Shown here piece by piece: positions 61,589-64,000 of a stretch of DNA of 64,000 nt. Location of the stretch: contig NZ_CP042968.1 of NCBI RefSeq assembly GCF_001693515.2, positions 992,001 to 1,056,000 on the forward strand. The letters are read 5' to 3'. Numbering within the stretch: position 1 is the first letter of the stretch; each line of letters opens with the position of its first letter. The translations under genes were made by a program, and so were the position numbers. The DNA is from Bradyrhizobium paxllaeri (GTDB lineage: Bacteria; Pseudomonadota; Alphaproteobacteria; Rhizobiales; Xanthobacteraceae). Below the pieces are notes generated by a model. It did no database searches, was not told the origin of the DNA, and saw nothing but the letters and a program-made list of their open reading frames with translations.

Positions 61589-62512
61589 ATGGATATCCGG
61601 CAGCTCAGGACTTTCAGTTGCGTGGCCGAGCTCGGCAGCCTCAGCAAGGCTTCTGACACGCTTCGCGTGGCGCAGCCGGCGCTGAGCCGGCAGATCAAGC
61701 TGCTCGAGCATGAATTGCGCGCCGAGCTGTTCACCCGGAACGGCCGCGGCATGGTGCTGACGGATGCCGGCCGGCTTCTGCTTGCAAGGACGGCCGGCAT
61801 CGTCCGGCAGATCGACCAGGTGCGCGACGAGATCCAGTCCGCCGGCGGACCGCCCTCGGGCCGCGTGGTGCTTGGCCTCGTGCCGACCGTGAGCTGCGTG
61901 ATTTCGGCGCGGCTCGCCCGGCGCACCGTCGACACCTATCCGGGCATCTCGCTCTGCATCGTCGAAAGCTACAGCGGCCATCTGACCGAATGGCTGCACC
62001 GCGGCGAAATGGACCTGGCGCTGATCTATGGTCCGTCGAGCGATCTGCATCTTGCCGTGCAAGGTCTCGGTCGCGATCCGATCGTCGCCGTCGGGCCGCG
62101 CGGCAGTGGCCTTGCGAAAAAGAAGCAGGTCGATATCGGCTGGCTGCTGAAACAGCGCCTCGTGCTGCCAAGTCATTCGCACGGCCTCCGGGCGCTGATC
62201 GAGCAGGCGGCGGCGAAGAAGAAATTGAAACTCGACGTCAAGCTGGAAGCGGATTCGTTCCGCGTGTTGACGAGCCTCGTTGAGGAAGGCTTGGGATATA
62301 CGCTGCTGCCGCCGTCCTCGGTGCGAAACGAAGTCGCCAGCGGCCGGCTGGAGGTGGCGGCGATAGCAAAACCGTCACCGATGCGCGAACTGACCCTTGC
62401 GTCTCCCATCGATCATCCCGGCTCGACTGCGATTGCGCTGGTCACCGAATTGCTTCGCGACGAGCTGATCGCCTGCCGCGAAGAGGGCCTCTGGGACATC
62501 AGGCTCGCCTGA
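61589..62512 (+). CDS. LysR-family transcriptional regulator
   Basis: This 307-residue protein has the N-terminal winged helix MDIRQLRTFSCVAELGSLSK with ASDTLRVAQPALSRQIKLLE, the typical LysR recognition helix, and a C-terminal periplasmic-binding-like effector domain (GRVVLGLVPTVSCVISARLA and on). It is divergent from the acyl-CoA dehydrogenase gene and is the likely regulator of that operon. The effector is probably the pathway acid or its CoA ester; this is inference. Confidence 0.92.
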   Translation: MDIRQLRTFSCVAELGSLSKASDTLRVAQPALSRQIKLLEHELRAELFTRNGRGMVLTDAGRLLLARTAGIVRQIDQVRDEIQSAGGPPSGRVVLGLVPTVSCVISARLARRTVDTYPGISLCIVESYSGHLTEWLHRGEMDLALIYGPSSDLHLAVQGLGRDPIVAVGPRGSGLAKKKQVDIGWLLKQRLVLPSHSHGLRALIEQAAAKKKLKLDVKLEADSFRVLTSLVEEGLGYTLLPPSSVRNEVASGRLEVAAIAKPSPMRELTLASPIDHPGSTAIALVTELLRDELIACREEGLWDIRLA

Positions 62513-62675
62513 GCTGATATCGGGCCGTGGCGATTGGCTTAGAGCAAAACGGCCGAGGGCGGCATTCTCATCTGGCTACAGCTGTCATGCCGCAATTGTA
62601 TAGGGCGTAAGTCGCTGACGCCTTTCAATGAAATTGTCGAAGCAGTGCTATTGATCGTGGCCGCCTGGCAAACCG

Positions 62676-62712
62676 TTGACCAATGTCGCTTCTATATGTT
62701 ACACGTTGTAAC
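62676..62712 (+). promoter_or_regulatory. Promoter with BlaI-type operator
   Basis: GTTACA-CGT-TGTAAC at 62698-62712 is a perfect palindrome with the TACA and TGTA half-sites known for BlaI/MecI operators. A -35 element TTGACC at 62676-62681 is followed after 17 bases by TTACAC as the -10, so the operator covers the -10. The blaI-like ATG starts at 62730, consistent with autoregulation. Confidence 0.75.
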
Positions 62713-62729
62713 GTTATCGAAGGTCGCAT

Positions 62730-63113
62730 ATGATGGATGATGATCTACCGGAGCTCGGCGAGCTTGAACGAGAGGTGATGCTGCTCGTGTGGGCTCATGC
62801 GCCGATCACCGCGGAATCGGTGCGGGAGCGGCTGGATCGACCGCTAAAGGAATCCACCGTGCGCACCGTGCTGCGCAGGCTGGAAGAAAAAGGCTTCGTC
62901 GCGCACGAGGTCGAGGGGCGGACGTTTTTGTTCCGTCCGGTTGAGGATCGCCGGAAAGTGGCAGCGAAGGCAGTTAGGCGTATCGCCGCCTGGTTCTGCA
63001 ACGGCTCGATCGAGGATGTGCTCGTCGGCATCGTAGACGCCAAGATGCTGAACAAGAAGCAGCTCGAACTGCTGTCGCAGAAGATTGCGCAGGCAAAGAA
63101 CGAGAGGAAGTGA
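62730..63113 (+). CDS. blaI: BlaI/MecI/CopY-family transcriptional repressor
   Basis: This 127-residue protein has the winged helix typical of BlaI (LERLEVMLLVW-like ELEREVMLLVWAHAPITAES, then LKESTVRTVLRRLEEKGFV with the recognition helix) and a C-terminal dimerisation region. It binds the TACA/TGTA operator and is released by cleavage in response to a BlaR1 sensor. The stop overlaps the ATG of the M56 gene by 4 bases, so the two are coupled. No beta-lactamase gene is present in the window, and the pair may control another target. Confidence 0.9.
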   Translation: MMDDDLPELGELEREVMLLVWAHAPITAESVRERLDRPLKESTVRTVLRRLEEKGFVAHEVEGRTFLFRPVEDRRKVAAKAVRRIAAWFCNGSIEDVLVGIVDAKMLNKKQLELLSQKIAQAKNERK

Positions 63114-64000
63114 TGTTGGCAATCGTCGTCGAAGCCGCGATCCGCTCATCCATCCTGATCGTGGCGGTCTGGCTTGGATTGAAGGCGCTGCGCGTGAGCA
63201 ATCCGCACCTCCTGATGTCGGTATGGCGGTTGGTCTTGCTCGTTTCTCTTGCGTCCCCCCTTCTGGTCGGCCGGCCGATTTTCACTTTGGGAGCAGACGT
63301 GTCGTCTGCTCTTGTCGTTCTGACGGGAAGTAGCTCGATCTCCTCTTACACGCCAGACTTCGTCCCCGTTCCTGTTACGCCGCATGGCGGAATCTCGCAG
63401 CATTTCAATTGGAGCGTGCTTGCCGCCGCGATCTATCTGTCGGTTGCCGGCTGGCTTCTGCTGCGCTTGGCGATTGGCACCGTGCTCAGTTGGCGGCTGC
63501 GGGTATCGGCGCATCCCGTCCACGAGGATTGGACCGTGGGCAGGGACGTGCGTTCAAGTCCCGAGATCGCGGCACCGGGGACGTTCGGCTCAACCATTCT
63601 CCTGCCTGCACATTACGGCACCTGGGATGTTCTGGACCGGCGCGCAATTATGGCTCACGAGGAATCGCATGTGCGTCGAGGCGATTTCTATCTGCTGTTG
63701 CTGGCGGCGATCAACAGGGCCGTTTTTTTGGTTCAATCCTCTGGCCTGGTGGATCAATAGCCAGATCGTCTATCTGGCGGAAGCCAGAAGCGACGCCTCG
63801 GCGATTGAAGATATCGAAGATCGCATCCGCTATGCCGAGCTTCTTGTCGGGCTGGGGCGTGGACCGCGTGGTCCGATAAGCCTGGCCATGGCGAGATCCG
63901 AAACCGTCGCGCGACGGGTCGAACAGCTTCTGGCAGAAACCTGTCTGCCAAGAAAGGTCGATTGGAAGACACGCGCGGCAATCATCGCCTGCATTCTGCC
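63110..64000 (+). pseudogene. M56 (BlaR1-like) peptidase, frameshifted at a T7 run and cut by the window edge
   Basis: The first frame (63110-63760) has three to four membrane helices and the zinc motif AHEESHVRRGD (H-E-E-S-H). A run of seven T residues at 63723-63729 shifts the frame, and the frame stops at 63760. Removing one T gives FWFNPLAWW, then LAEARSDASAIE, which holds the expected third metal ligand and continues open to the window end. An intact BlaR1-like sensor would therefore need the run to be six T. The gene is broken, slips on the run, or has a sequence error. It overlaps blaI by 4 bases. Confidence 0.82.

Noticed and set aside
1..64000. tRNA, rRNA, CRISPR or insertion-sequence genes
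   Set aside because: No cloverleaf-like sequence, regular spacer array or transposase motif was noticed, although a tool search was not possible.

Overview
The window is high-GC alphaproteobacterial chromosome and looks like Bradyrhizobium or a close relative. The reasons are a compact PutA of about 1000 residues, a DUF3551 secreted protein, a CyaC-type haem/iron-sulphur adenylate cyclase, many acyl-CoA catabolic operons, and several families of short intergenic inverted repeats of the kind common in Bradyrhizobium. No tRNA, rRNA, CRISPR array, transposase or phage gene was seen.

Layout. 1-3.3 kb: a MarR-family regulator between two divergent acyl-CoA ligases (one cut by the window edge, one frameshifted) and a 4HBT thioesterase; both outward promoters carry nearly the same 16-bp palindrome. 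3.3-6.4 kb: DUF3551 protein, phosphoglucomutase, an unknown protein and a XRE regulator. 6.4-13 kb: the least familiar part, with an unknown protein divergent from a stand-alone YcaO enzyme, a BTAD/TolB/TPR regulator, and a convergent pair encoding an animal-type haem peroxidase and an unknown 136-residue protein. 13-18 kb: a DapA-like aldolase, an HtrA-like protease and an orphan molybdopterin hydroxylase large subunit. 18-21.3 kb: a minus-strand operon of a crotonase-fold protein and two acyl-CoA dehydrogenases. 21.5-23.5 kb: LemA and two TPM-domain proteins. 23.7-37.3 kb: two glutathione transferases, an MBL hydrolase overlapping a cyclic-nucleotide-binding protein, a CoA transferase, PutA, a cold-shock protein, small exported proteins and CyaC. 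37.3-43.5 kb: a GT39 glycosyltransferase bracketed by repeats, a repeat-rich spacer, and a 1115-residue SAM/cyclase/AAA/TPR protein that looks foreign. 43.5-50.9 kb: YcjF/YcjX, a haemolysin III homologue, an SDR, a flavoprotein and small proteins. 51-58 kb: benzoylformate decarboxylase, an amidase, an Arc-like protein, a DapA-like aldolase and a Baeyer-Villiger-type monooxygenase. 58-62.5 kb: a catabolic operon of acyl-CoA dehydrogenase, CoA transferase and MaoC-like hydratase, divergent from a LysR regulator. 62.7-64 kb: a BlaI/BlaR1-like pair whose peptidase is frameshifted and runs off the window.

How the genes work together. Much of the window is catabolism of CoA-activated acids (ligases, thioesterase, dehydrogenases, crotonase, CoA transferases, MaoC) in units controlled by MarR and LysR regulators. 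Two class III cyclases and a small cAMP-binding protein suggest cyclic-nucleotide signalling. The strongest candidate for an undescribed system is the YcaO/BTAD/haem-peroxidase neighbourhood at 6.4-13 kb. The two single-base frameshifts (about 440 and 63723-63729) may be real decay or sequence errors and should be checked against reads.
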